Shown here: positions 25,039 to 33,534 of the stretch, in pieces
How positions within the stretch are numbered: position 1 is the first letter of the stretch
Layout of the letters: the number at the start of each line of letters is the position of its first letter
Assembly: GCF_003076755.1 (NCBI RefSeq)
Contig: NZ_QDKM01000002.1
Coordinates: forward strand, 124,001-188,000
Reading direction: 5' to 3'
Origin: Pararhodobacter oceanensis
GTDB lineage: Bacteria > Pseudomonadota > Alphaproteobacteria > Rhodobacterales > Rhodobacteraceae
Length of the DNA stretch: 64,000 nt
The notes under the pieces: model-generated
What the model was told of the DNA's origin: nothing
Seen by the model: the letters and a program-made list of their open reading frames with translations, nothing else
Database searches by the model: none
Position numbers and translations under genes: made by a program

Positions 25039-25908
25039 TCAGGCGACGTTTTGCAGCGCCACTTCGGGGGTCACACCCAGCGCAAAACAGACATCGCGGG
25101 TCAGCGCGGGGCGGTTGAGCGTGTAGAAATGCAGCGCCTCGACCCCCTCATTGCGCAGCGTATCGCACATCTCGGTGCAGAGCGCGGTCGACAGAAGATC
25201 CTCGCGCCCGTCACGCGCCGCCTTGCCGTAAGCGTCATCCAGCCATGCCGGCACGCTGGTGCCCGCGGCCAAGGCAAAGCGGCGGATGCCGCTCCAGTTC
25301 TCGATCGGCATAATGCCGGGGGTGATCTTGCTGGCGTCGATCCCCGCCTTCTCGGCGGCGTCACGAAAACGCAGGAAAGTCTCGACCTCGAAAAAGAACT
25401 GGGTGATCGCCGAATCGGCGCCGGCCTCGAACTTGCGCTTGAGCCAGGTGATATCGGCCGCGCTATCGGCGGCGTCGGGATGAGGTTCAGGGTAGGCGCC
25501 CACACGCAGGGTGAAATCCCCCGCGCCGCGCAGGGCTTCGATCAGCGCGACACTATCGGCGAACCCCTCGGGATGGGGGGTGAACCCACCCTGACCCTTG
25601 GGCGGATCACCGCGCAGGGCGACGATGTCATTGACCCCGGCCTTGGCGTAATTCTGCGCGATTTCAAGGGTTTCCGCCTTGGTCGCATCGACGCAGGTCA
25701 GATGCGCCGCGACCTTGAGACCGAATTCCTTGCCGATGGTGGTCACCGCGTCATGGGTTAGCTTGCGCGTCGTGCCGCCCGCGCCATAGGTGACCGAGAC
25801 GAACTCGGGCTTGAGCGGCGCCAGCATATGCACGGTTTCCCACAGCCGGAAGCTGGCATCCAAGGTTTTGGGCGGGAAGAATTCGAATGAAACGCGCGGT
25901 GCGGGCAT
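25039..25908 (-). CDS. metF: Methylenetetrahydrofolate reductase
   Basis: A 289-residue FAD enzyme that reduces 5,10-methylene-THF to 5-methyl-THF for methionine synthesis. The family start VSFEFFPPKT, the VSVTYGAGGTTR motif, HLTCVDATK and ALRGDPP are all present. ATG at 25908 faces the divergent metR gene across 92 bp that contain a MetR-like box. Confidence 0.96.
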   Translation of the reverse strand: MPAPRVSFEFFPPKTLDASFRLWETVHMLAPLKPEFVSVTYGAGGTTRKLTHDAVTTIGKEFGLKVAAHLTCVDATKAETLEIAQNYAKAGVNDIVALRGDPPKGQGGFTPHPEGFADSVALIEALRGAGDFTLRVGAYPEPHPDAADSAADITWLKRKFEAGADSAITQFFFEVETFLRFRDAAEKAGIDASKITPGIMPIENWSGIRRFALAAGTSVPAWLDDAYGKAARDGREDLLSTALCTEMCDTLRNEGVEALHFYTLNRPALTRDVCFALGVTPEVALQNVA

Positions 25909-25953
25909 GGTTGGCTCCTGTTTTTCGGCCCCCTTGTCGCATGTGCAGCAATG

Positions 25954-25966
25954 TGAGACAAATTCA
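25954..25966. promoter_or_regulatory. Candidate MetR operator
   Basis: TGAGACAAATTCA matches the known MetR consensus TGAA-N5-TTCA with one mismatch and lies in the metF-metR divergent region. A second inverted repeat, TTCAT-N7-ATGAA, sits at 25972-25988. Confidence 0.5.
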
Positions 25967-26000
25967 TAGTTTTCATCATCAATATGAATGGCACTGCAGG

Positions 26001-26906
26001 ATGCATCTGGAATTTCGGCATTTGCGCACGATTCGCGCGATCCATCAGGCGGGCGGCGTGGGCCGCGCGGCGGAGCTTTTGAACCTCACGCAATCGGCGC
26101 TGAGCCATCAGGTCAAGGGGCTGGAGGATCAATGCGGCGTCGAGTTATTCGTACGCCGGACCAAGCCCTTGCGGCTGTCGGCGGCGGGGATGAAACTGCT
26201 GCGCTTGGCTGAGGATATATTGCCCAAGATCGACGCGGTCGAGGATGAATTCATCGCGCTGGTGGCGGGGAAATCGGGGCGTTTGCATATCGCCATCGAG
26301 TGCCACGCCTGTTTCGAGTGGCTGTTTCCGGTGCTGGAACGGTTCCGCCATGCCTGGCCGGATGTGGATGTCGATATCCGCCCCGGTCTGGCCTTTGGCG
26401 CGCTGCCGGCGCTGTCGCGCGAGGATGTGGATGTGGTGATTTCCTCGGATCCCGAGGATATCGACGGGCTGACCTTCACGCCGCTGTTTGACTATGAGCC
26501 GCGGTTTGTCGCCGCCGCCAACCATCCGCTGGCGCAGAAACCCTTTGTCGAGGCCGAGGATTTTCGCGACCAGCTGTTGATCACCTATCCGGTGGAGCGC
26601 GGGCGGCTGGATATTTTCACCGGCCTCTTGGGACCGGCGCGGATCGAGCCGCGGGGGGTGCGCCATGTGGAGCTGACCGCGGTGATCCTGATGCTGGTGG
26701 CCTCGGGGCGCGGGGTCTCGGTGCTGCCCGACTGGGTGCTGCGCGAGGTGAAATATTCCAGCGATTACGTGACCTTGCCGCTGACCGAGGGCGGGATGAC
26801 CAAGCGCTTGTTTGCCGCGACCCGCAGTGAGGATGTGATGAAACCCTTCATGGCGCATTTCCTGCGGCTGGCCCATACCGAGCCGCTGAAATTGCAGCGT
26901 GCTTGA
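26001..26906 (+). CDS. metR: LysR-type regulator MetR
   Basis: A 301-residue LysR regulator that in other proteobacteria uses homocysteine as coactivator for met genes. The start MHLEFRHLRTIRAIHQAGGV then RAAELLNLTQSALSHQ is the MetR helix-turn-helix, and CHACFEWLFPVL is typical of its effector domain. ATG 26001 is chosen; an upstream extension to 25887 would run through the metF promoter. Divergent from metF, as in many proteobacteria. Confidence 0.92.
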   Translation: MHLEFRHLRTIRAIHQAGGVGRAAELLNLTQSALSHQVKGLEDQCGVELFVRRTKPLRLSAAGMKLLRLAEDILPKIDAVEDEFIALVAGKSGRLHIAIECHACFEWLFPVLERFRHAWPDVDVDIRPGLAFGALPALSREDVDVVISSDPEDIDGLTFTPLFDYEPRFVAAANHPLAQKPFVEAEDFRDQLLITYPVERGRLDIFTGLLGPARIEPRGVRHVELTAVILMLVASGRGVSVLPDWVLREVKYSSDYVTLPLTEGGMTKRLFAATRSEDVMKPFMAHFLRLAHTEPLKLQRA

Positions 26907-26922
26907 GTGTTAGGGCATTGAT

Positions 26923-27633
26923 ATGACGGTAAAAAACCTCTCAGATATGCGGCTGGTGGTGCTCACCGGTGCGGGGATTTCGGCGGAAAGCGGGCTTGGG
27001 ACGTTTCGCGATGAGGGCGGGCTGTGGTCGCAATATGATCTGGAAGAGGTCGCCACGCCCGAAGGCTTCGCCCGCAACCCGCGCTTGGTGCATGATTTCT
27101 ACAATGCGCGGCGTGAGAATTGCGCCAGTGCCGCGCCCAATGCCGCGCATCACGCTTTGGCGCGGCTGGAGGCGGCGCTGCCCGGGCAGGTGATGGTGGT
27201 GACGCAGAACGTCGATGATCTGCACACGCGCGCCGGGTCCGAGCGGGTGATCCAGATGCACGGCGCCTTGATGCGTGCGCTTTGCGCGGAATGTGGGCAT
27301 GTCTGGCCAGCGCCCGCGGTGATGGCGCCCGAGGATCCTTGCCCCGCCTGCGCCCGCCCGGCGACGCGGCCCGATATCGTCTGGTTTGGCGAGATGCCCT
27401 ATCATATGGACGAAATCCTGCAGGAACTCACCCGCGCCACGCATTTTGTCGCCATTGGCACTTCGGGGCAGGTCTATCCCGCCGCCGGTTTCGCGCAGGA
27501 GGCGCGGCGGGCGGGGGCGGAGTGTCTGGAGCTTAATCTCGACCCCTCGGATGTCTCGCCGGTGTTCCATCACCGCCAGTTCGGCCCCGCCACCCGGATC
27601 GTCCCCGCTTGGGTCGACACCCTGCTCGGCTGA
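26923..27633 (+). CDS. cobB: Sirtuin, NAD-dependent protein deacylase (CobB/SIRT5 type)
   Basis: A 236-residue class III sirtuin. The NAD motif GAGISAESGLGTFR (16-29), QNVDDLH (95-101) and the catalytic H113 are present, with a zinc site C121/C124/C140/C143. Y60 and R63 (FYNAR) are the pair that selects succinyl- or malonyl-lysine in SIRT5-like enzymes, so desuccinylation as well as deacetylation is likely. It follows metR by 16 bp on the same strand. Confidence 0.93.
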   Translation: MTVKNLSDMRLVVLTGAGISAESGLGTFRDEGGLWSQYDLEEVATPEGFARNPRLVHDFYNARRENCASAAPNAAHHALARLEAALPGQVMVVTQNVDDLHTRAGSERVIQMHGALMRALCAECGHVWPAPAVMAPEDPCPACARPATRPDIVWFGEMPYHMDEILQELTRATHFVAIGTSGQVYPAAGFAQEARRAGAECLELNLDPSDVSPVFHHRQFGPATRIVPAWVDTLLG

Positions 27634-27640
27634 ACGCGCC

Positions 27641-27704
27641 CTCATCTGTCCAAAAATATCCTGGGGATGAATTGGCCGCAGGCCAAGAAGGGGCAAAGCC
27701 CCTT
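27641..27704 (-). repeat. Intergenic element family R, copy D, with hairpin
   Basis: The complement of 27641-27666 (CCCCAGGATATTTTTGGACA then GATGAG) matches the core. Two short G/C hairpins follow, TTGGCC/GGCCAA and GGGGC/GCCCC. It lies between the sirtuin and the PPDK-like gene. Confidence 0.65.
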
Positions 27705-27792
27705 AAAGTCGCGTAAATATCAGGCGGTGGCGGAGTTTCTGCACTTGCACGGTCGGGCGATAAGCCTATCCTGCGCCCGTCAGGAGACGCTT

Positions 27793-30360
27793 ATGCCGAC
27801 CAGAAATCTCAACCTCATGGATTACTCCGAAATCACCAGTTCGGCGCCGATTGCGCTGCACTCGCACGGCTGGCGGGCGAAATGTCTGCAGCGGTTGGTG
27901 CGGCTGGAGTTGCCGGTGCCGAAGACCGTGGCGCTGTCCTTTGCGGCGGTGCGGGCGATTGCGGCGGGGTCGATCCCCGATCTGGGCACGATGGTCGGGC
28001 GGTTTGATGCGGGGCAATTGCTGTCGGTGCGGCCCTCGGCGGAAAATCCCGATTGGGGCGGGCCCGGTGCGATCCTGAACATCGGGATGAATGACGCGCG
28101 CCACGCCGAGATTGCGGCGCTGCATGGCGAGGCGGTGGCGACGGCGCTGTATCTTGGGTTTGTGCAGTCTTACGCGCAGCATGTGGCGCGGCTGGACCCG
28201 GATATGTTTTCCGAGGTGGAGCCGAGCGCCGCGGCCCTGCGTGCGGCGTTGCGCGATTACGAATCCGAGATGGAAGACCCGTTTCCGCAGGACCCCAAGC
28301 GGCAGTTGGCCGAGGTGTTGCGCTCGATGGCGCGGGCCTGGGAGGGAACCTCGGCGCGGCTGTTGCGGCAGGCGCGGGGGGCGCCCGCCGAGGCCGGTCT
28401 GGGGCTGGTGGTGCAGGCGATGGCGGCGGGCTACGGCTCCGAGACCTCGGGCACCGGCGTGATCCAGTTCATTGACGCCACCACCGGCACGCCGCAGATC
28501 ACCGGTCGCTATGCGGCGCGCGGGCAGGGGCGCGATGAGGTCTCGGACAACCCGCGGGCGATCTATCTGACCCGTGACAAACGCGGCCCCTCGCTGGAGG
28601 AACAGCACCCCGAGGCTTTTGCGCAGTTGATCCGCCATGGTGCAATTTGCCGTGAGCGGCTGCGCGAGGAGATGCAGATCGAGTTCACCGTGGTGGATGG
28701 TGCGCTTTGGGTGCTGGATGCGCTGAAAGTGCAGCATTCGAGCCGCTCGGCGATCCGCACCGCCGTGTCGCTGGCCAATGACGGGGTGATCACCCGCAAA
28801 GAGGCGCTCTTGCGGGTCTCGCCGCTGACGCTGGCGGAACTGTTGCACCGGCAGGTTGATCCGCGCGGCAAACGCGATGTGCTGGTGCGCGGGATTGCCG
28901 CCAGCCCCGGTGCGGCGACCGGACGCTTGGTGTTCACCTCGCAGGCGGCGCAGGCCAGTGCCTCACGCGGTGAAAGCTGCATTCTGGCGCGGCGCGAAAC
29001 CTCTCCGGAAGATATTCGCGGCATGCATGCGGCCTCGGGCGTGTTGACCGAGCGCGGCGGGATGACCAGCCATGCGGCGGTGATCGGGCGCGGGCTGGGG
29101 CTGCCCTGTATTGTGGGCGCGACCGGCGTGCGGATTGATCTGAAGGCTAAACAGATGCACACCGGCCGCGTGCTGCTGTCCGAGGGCGATCTGGTGACGA
29201 TTGACGGCACCACCGGCGAATTGCTCAAGGGCACGGTTGATCTGCTGGATGCGGCGCAGGACGAGAGCTTCACCACGCTGCTGGAATGGGCCGATAATCT
29301 GCGCGATATCGACGTGCGCGCCAATGCCGATACGCCGACCGATGCGCGGATCGCGCGCGGGTTCAATGCCGGCGGTATCGGGCTGTGCCGCACCGAGCAT
29401 ATGTTCTTTGAGGACGACCGGCTGACGGTGATGCGTGAGATGATTTTCGCCGATACCGCACAGGACCGGGCGGCGGCGCTGGCGCGGCTGCTGCCGATGC
29501 AACGCTCGGATTTCATTGAGCTATTCTCGATCATGCAGGGGTTGCCGGTCTGTATCCGCCTGTTTGACCCGCCGCTGCACGAGTTCCTGCCGCACACCCG
29601 CGAAGGGATGGGGAAACTGGCCGACGCGCTGGACCTGCCCTTGTCCGAGGTGACGCGGCGGTCCGAGGATCTGGCCGAGTTCAACCCGATGCTGGGGCTG
29701 CGCGGCGTGCGGCTGGGGGTCACCGTGCCCGAGATCTACGAGATGCAGGCGCGGGCGATTTTCGAGGCCACCATCGAGACCGCGGACCGCGGCGAGAAGG
29801 TGGTGCCCGAGATCATGATCCCGCTGGTTTCGGCCAAACGCGAGGTGGAACTGGTCAAGGCGCGGATCGACGCGATTGCTGCCTCGGTGCGGGTGGAAAA
29901 GGGCACCGAGTTTGAATACCGGTTGGGCGTGATGGTCGAGACCCCGCGCGCCGCGCTGCGCGCCGCCGAGATCGCCCAGCACAGCGATTTCATGTCGTTC
30001 GGGACCAATGATTTGACCCAGATGACCTATGGGTTGTCGCGCGATGATGCGGGGAAATTCATGTCCTATTATGTGCAGGCGGGGGTCTATCCCGAGGACC
30101 CGTTTCATGTGCTTGATACCGACGGGGTTGGCGAGTTGCTGCTGATCGCCGCCGAGCGCGGGCGCAGCGTGCGCAAGGACCTGACGCTGTCGATTTGTGG
30201 CGAGCATGGCGGCAGCCCCGAATCGATTGCCTTCTGTCGCAACGCCGGCTTCGACTATGTGTCCTGCTCGGCCTACCGCGTGCCAGTGGCGCGGCTTGCT
30301 GCGGCGCAGCTAACGATTGGCGACAAGGATAAAGCCAAGGCAATGCCCGACCTGCGCTGA
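27793..30360 (+). CDS. Pyruvate phosphate dikinase-like / PEP-utilising enzyme
   Basis: An 855-residue protein with a PPDK layout: an ATP-binding N-terminal part, a swivelling phosphohistidine domain (GGMTSHAAVIGRGLGLP, catalytic H427) and a C-terminal PEP/pyruvate barrel (CRTEHMFF, GTNDLTQMTYGLSRDD, CGEHGG). The C-terminal half is well conserved. The first 60 residues lack the usual GGKGANL ATP-grasp motif, although LLSVRPSAENP and ILNIGMND keep the PPDK pattern. ATG 27793 follows CAGGAG. It could be true PPDK or a paralogue with altered phosphodonor use. Confidence 0.85.
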   Translation: MPTRNLNLMDYSEITSSAPIALHSHGWRAKCLQRLVRLELPVPKTVALSFAAVRAIAAGSIPDLGTMVGRFDAGQLLSVRPSAENPDWGGPGAILNIGMNDARHAEIAALHGEAVATALYLGFVQSYAQHVARLDPDMFSEVEPSAAALRAALRDYESEMEDPFPQDPKRQLAEVLRSMARAWEGTSARLLRQARGAPAEAGLGLVVQAMAAGYGSETSGTGVIQFIDATTGTPQITGRYAARGQGRDEVSDNPRAIYLTRDKRGPSLEEQHPEAFAQLIRHGAICRERLREEMQIEFTVVDGALWVLDALKVQHSSRSAIRTAVSLANDGVITRKEALLRVSPLTLAELLHRQVDPRGKRDVLVRGIAASPGAATGRLVFTSQAAQASASRGESCILARRETSPEDIRGMHAASGVLTERGGMTSHAAVIGRGLGLPCIVGATGVRIDLKAKQMHTGRVLLSEGDLVTIDGTTGELLKGTVDLLDAAQDESFTTLLEWADNLRDIDVRANADTPTDARIARGFNAGGIGLCRTEHMFFEDDRLTVMREMIFADTAQDRAAALARLLPMQRSDFIELFSIMQGLPVCIRLFDPPLHEFLPHTREGMGKLADALDLPLSEVTRRSEDLAEFNPMLGLRGVRLGVTVPEIYEMQARAIFEATIETADRGEKVVPEIMIPLVSAKREVELVKARIDAIAASVRVEKGTEFEYRLGVMVETPRAALRAAEIAQHSDFMSFGTNDLTQMTYGLSRDDAGKFMSYYVQAGVYPEDPFHVLDTDGVGELLLIAAERGRSVRKDLTLSICGEHGGSPESIAFCRNAGFDYVSCSAYRVPVARLAAAQLTIGDKDKAKAMPDLR

Positions 30361-30368
30361 GGCTGTCG

Positions 30369-30386
30369 GCCCCGGCGCGGGGCTTT
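30369..30386 (+). terminator. Weak terminator after the PPDK-like gene
   Basis: GCCCCG and CGGGGC form a 6-bp stem with a three-base loop, followed by TTTGATT. Confidence 0.45.
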
Positions 30387-30595
30387 GATTCCGCGATGTT
30401 TTTTCGCATTTTTCGCCGCTGCTGCAGCATCACGGGAATGGCATGAATTGCACTGCGGCGAGGCGCGGCGGTTCTAGGCTTTTGATTTGTCTGCGAAATG
30501 GTGGACTTATCGGGCGTTTTGCGGTATTTCAATCATGGCTAACAGCGGCCTCCGGGGGGAGGGCGATCTGCGTTACGCCGCAAAACACCACAGAG

Positions 30596-30616
30596 TCATC
30601 ACGTGAAATGTGATGA
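30596..30616. promoter_or_regulatory. Inverted repeat, candidate operator
   Basis: TCATCAC (30596-30602) and GTGATGA (30610-30616) are exact inverted repeats with a 7-base spacer, 58 bases upstream of the SleB-type start. The regulator is unknown. Confidence 0.4.
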
Positions 30617-30640
30617 ACCTGACGCCGCTGGCGGGGCCTT

Positions 30641-30670
30641 TTGGCTGCCATTGGCTGCCATTGGCTGACA
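30641..30670 (+). repeat. Three tandem 10-bp repeats before the SleB-type start
   Basis: TTGGCTGCCA, TTGGCTGCCA, TTGGCTGACA in direct succession, ending four bases before the first possible start codon. Confidence 0.85.
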
Positions 30671-30674
30671 GAGG

Positions 30675-31334
30675 ATGGACGGTATGGGACTTGAAAACTG
30701 GCGCGCACCCCTTGGGGTGGCGATGGCTTTGAGCATGGCTTTTGCTGCACCTGCATCTTCGGAACTTCCGGTGGAGCAAAGTCTGGCGATGGCGCTGAGC
30801 ACCGAACGCGCGGCGATGCGCAATGTGACGCCGACGATGGTCTCGCGGGTGACCTCGCCGCTGAATGATCCGGCGGCAATCCGGCGCTATGATCCGCATG
30901 TCCTGATGAGCCTGCCGCAGTCGAATGACGAGCAGGTGCGCTGTCTGCAAGAAGCGATTTACCATGAATCGCGCGGTGAGGATATCTATGGCCAGTTCGC
31001 TGTCGCCGAGGTGATCCTGAACCGTGTGGACCTGCCCAATTACCCCGCCGATGTTTGCGGCGTGGTGCGCCAGAACGCACATCGGATGAATGCCTGCCAG
31101 TTCAGCTATGCCTGCGACGGGCGCCCCGATGATATGACCGAGGGGCAGGCGCGGCGCCTGGCCGGAGCGATTGCGCAGGTGATGGTCTCGGGCGCGCCGC
31201 GTGAGTTGACCGATGGGGCGACGCATTTCCACACCACCGCCGTGCGCCCGCGCTGGTCGCGCAGTTTCGAGCGCACCGGCCAGTTCGGCTCGCATCTGTT
31301 TTACCGCGAACCGGTGCGGCTTTCGAGCAATTGA
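30675..31334 (+). CDS. SleB-type cell wall hydrolase (exported)
   Basis: A 219-residue protein with an N-terminal signal peptide (ending near AAPASS) and the SleB/CwlJ hydrolase domain. CLQEAIYHESRGE carries the expected catalytic Glu, then GQFAVAEVILNRV and CQFSYACDG follow. It likely cleaves peptidoglycan glycan strands in the periplasm during growth; there is no sporulation context. Starts at ATG 30675 or ATG 30684 are both possible, the second having GAGG about nine bases upstream. Confidence 0.88.
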   Translation: MDGMGLENWRAPLGVAMALSMAFAAPASSELPVEQSLAMALSTERAAMRNVTPTMVSRVTSPLNDPAAIRRYDPHVLMSLPQSNDEQVRCLQEAIYHESRGEDIYGQFAVAEVILNRVDLPNYPADVCGVVRQNAHRMNACQFSYACDGRPDDMTEGQARRLAGAIAQVMVSGAPRELTDGATHFHTTAVRPRWSRSFERTGQFGSHLFYREPVRLSSN

Positions 31335-31503
31335 GCGGGGCACGCGGTTGGTAGCGGGGGCGGTAGATTCGGGGCGCTGGATCGTTCTGACGCGGAAAAT
31401 TGCGCTGCGCTTCAATCGGGGGCTGTGACGTTGCGGCGATAAGCGCTATGACCGGCGGGAAAACCGTGTCAGCGCCGTTTTGCGGCAATCGCGAGGCCCC
31501 CCA

Positions 31504-32436
31504 ATGAGCAGCAGTAGCAGCAGTAGCCATCTGGCGTTTGCCCATCCCGAAGAGCGCGCCGCGGCGACCGCTTCGGCGGATCCGCGCGACCGGATTTCCC
31601 TGCGCGACTATATGGTTGATGTCGAGATCGGGGCTTTCCAGACCGAGCGCGGGCTGACCCAGCGGTTGATGTTCAACATCGTGGTTGAGGTGCAGCCGCA
31701 GGCGGCGCCGCTGGATGATGATGTCGATAAGATCATGTCTTATGACCGGATCACCGAGGCGATCTCGGATGAATTGGCGGCGGGGCGGGTGAACCTGCTG
31801 GAGACGCTGGCCGAACATGTGGCCGAGCGGATACTGGCCGCGCCGCAAGCGATGCGGGCCTTTGTGCGGATCGAGAAACTGGATCGCGGGCCGTTCAAAC
31901 TGGGCGTGGATATCGTCCGCACCCGTGCCGCGACGCCGGTGCAGGCGCAGACGGATGATGGTGCGGTGCTGCATCCGGTGGTGGCGTTTTTCGACAATGC
32001 GATGATCGCGGATGCGGCTCTGGTCGCGCGTGTGGCCGGGCTGGAAGCGCGCGGCGCGCCCTTGGTGCTTTGTGTTGGCATGCCCGAGGTAGCACCGGCG
32101 CAGGTCGGCATTGATGTGGTGCAAAAGCGCATTGATCTGCTGGCAATTGAACAGAACGCATGGGTGCTGGCCGCGCGCAACCGTGACTGGCTGGTGGTCG
32201 ATAGCCGCACCGAGATTGACTGGGCGATCCGGCAGGGCAAGACGATTGTCTGGGCGCCCCCGAAACTGGTGCTGGATGCGGTGGATAGCCCCTTGGACCG
32301 CGCCTCGGATGGGGCGGCTCTGGCGCTCTGGCTGGCCGAGGAGCTGGCGGCGCAGGCGCTGGTGATGCCCGAGGGGCAGAAGCTGTCGGCAGGAAGTCGC
32401 GTGCCGGTTGAAACATTTGCCGAACAGGCGGGGTGA
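31504..32436 (+). CDS. folB: Dihydroneopterin aldolase with long C-terminal extension
   Basis: A 310-residue protein. Residues about 30-150 are FolB (ISLRDYMVDVEIGAFQTER, MSYDRITEAI, NLLETLAEHVAERIL, RIEKLDRGPF), the enzyme that cleaves dihydroneopterin in folate synthesis. Normal FolB is about 120 residues. Here about 150 extra residues follow (VVAFFDNAMIADAALVARVAG, WVLAARNRDWLVVDSRTEIDWAIRQGK, ALALWLAEELAAQAL) that look like an alpha/beta domain I cannot name. The N-terminus has a seven-Ser run. It lies 40 bp upstream of folP, so one folate operon is likely. Confidence 0.88.
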   Translation: MSSSSSSSHLAFAHPEERAAATASADPRDRISLRDYMVDVEIGAFQTERGLTQRLMFNIVVEVQPQAAPLDDDVDKIMSYDRITEAISDELAAGRVNLLETLAEHVAERILAAPQAMRAFVRIEKLDRGPFKLGVDIVRTRAATPVQAQTDDGAVLHPVVAFFDNAMIADAALVARVAGLEARGAPLVLCVGMPEVAPAQVGIDVVQKRIDLLAIEQNAWVLAARNRDWLVVDSRTEIDWAIRQGKTIVWAPPKLVLDAVDSPLDRASDGAALALWLAEELAAQALVMPEGQKLSAGSRVPVETFAEQAG

Positions 32437-32476
32437 TGGCTTGCCAAGCCCCGCGCGCTTGGCTTACCGGACAGGG

Positions 32477-33496
32477 ATGATGTATCACCACCCGCGCGCC
32501 CGCACTGATTTGCCCCGCTCAAAGACCGCTCTGGCCTTGGCCGGATCGGCGCATGTCTGGTTTGACACGGTTGATCATTTTGATGCCGAGGGCAGCGCAG
32601 AGGCGGCGGCGTTTGACCCCGCCAAGCTAGCCCAGCCGCGCGCGGTCTTGCCCGGATTGCCCAGCGACCGGCCCTTGGTGATGGGGATATTGAACGTCAC
32701 GCCGGACAGTTTCTCGGATGGCGGGGTGCTCTATGCCGAGGATAGCGCGCGGACCATCTCGCAGGTCGTGGAGCGCGCGCGGGCGATGGTCGCGGCGGGT
32801 GTCGATATTCTGGATATCGGCGGCGAGAGCACGCGACCGGGGGCGGCGGATGTGCCGGTGACCGAGGAAATCAATCGCACCGCGCCGGTGATCACGGCCA
32901 TTCGCGCCGAGGGGATCACCACGCCGATCTCGATTGATACCCGCAAATCCGCCGTCGCCGAGGCGGCGCTCAAGGCGGGTGCGGATATCATTAATGACGT
33001 TTCGGCGCTGAGCCATGATCCCTCGCTGGGCGTGTTGGCGGCGGCGGCGGGGGTGCCGATCTGCCTGATGCATGCGCAGGGCACGCCGCAGACGATGCAG
33101 AAAGATCCACAGTATTCCAATGTCTTGACCGAGGTCTACGACCATCTCGCGCGGCGGATGGAGCTGGCTGTTGGCATGGGGATTGACCCGGCGCGGGTGA
33201 TTGTCGATCCGGGCATTGGCTTTGGCAAGACGATGGCGCACAACTTGGACCTGCTGCGCGGGTTGTCGCTGTATCACGGCTTGGGCGCGCCGATCCTTCT
33301 GGGGGCCTCGCGCAAGCGGTTTATCGGCACGATTTCCGGTGTCGAAGAGGCGGGCGCGCGGATGCCGGGGTCGGTCGCGGTGGCCTTGATGGCGGCGGGG
33401 CAGGGCGCGCAGATTTTGCGCGTGCATGACGTGGCCGAGACGGTGCAGGCTTTGGCCCTGTGGCGGGCGCTGACGGCTGACGGGGCGGCGATTTAA
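32477..33496 (+). CDS. folP: Dihydropteroate synthase
   Basis: A 339-residue enzyme that condenses hydroxymethyldihydropterin pyrophosphate with p-aminobenzoate, the target of sulfonamides. Motifs: [44 protein letters not shown] and GASRKRFIG. It has about 60 more N-terminal residues than the minimal enzyme. ATG 32477 and ATG 32480 are adjacent behind ACAGGG. Between folB and glmM, as in several alphaproteobacteria. Confidence 0.95.
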   Translation: MMYHHPRARTDLPRSKTALALAGSAHVWFDTVDHFDAEGSAEAAAFDPAKLAQPRAVLPGLPSDRPLVMGILNVTPDSFSDGGVLYAEDSARTISQVVERARAMVAAGVDILDIGGESTRPGAADVPVTEEINRTAPVITAIRAEGITTPISIDTRKSAVAEAALKAGADIINDVSALSHDPSLGVLAAAAGVPICLMHAQGTPQTMQKDPQYSNVLTEVYDHLARRMELAVGMGIDPARVIVDPGIGFGKTMAHNLDLLRGLSLYHGLGAPILLGASRKRFIGTISGVEEAGARMPGSVAVALMAAGQGAQILRVHDVAETVQALALWRALTADGAAI

Positions 33497-33534
33497 GGCG
33501 CGGATTTAAAGAACGAGTTTTTGAGGAGGCATTG

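Larger units (their letters stand above)
30361..30674. other. 314-bp gap with hairpin, inverted repeat and tandem repeat
   Basis: No gene seen. It contains a short terminator-like hairpin (30369-30386), the inverted repeat TCATCAC-N7-GTGATGA (30596-30616) and three tandem 10-mers (30641-30670) directly before the hydrolase start. Probably the promoter/leader of the SleB-type gene. Confidence 0.6.
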
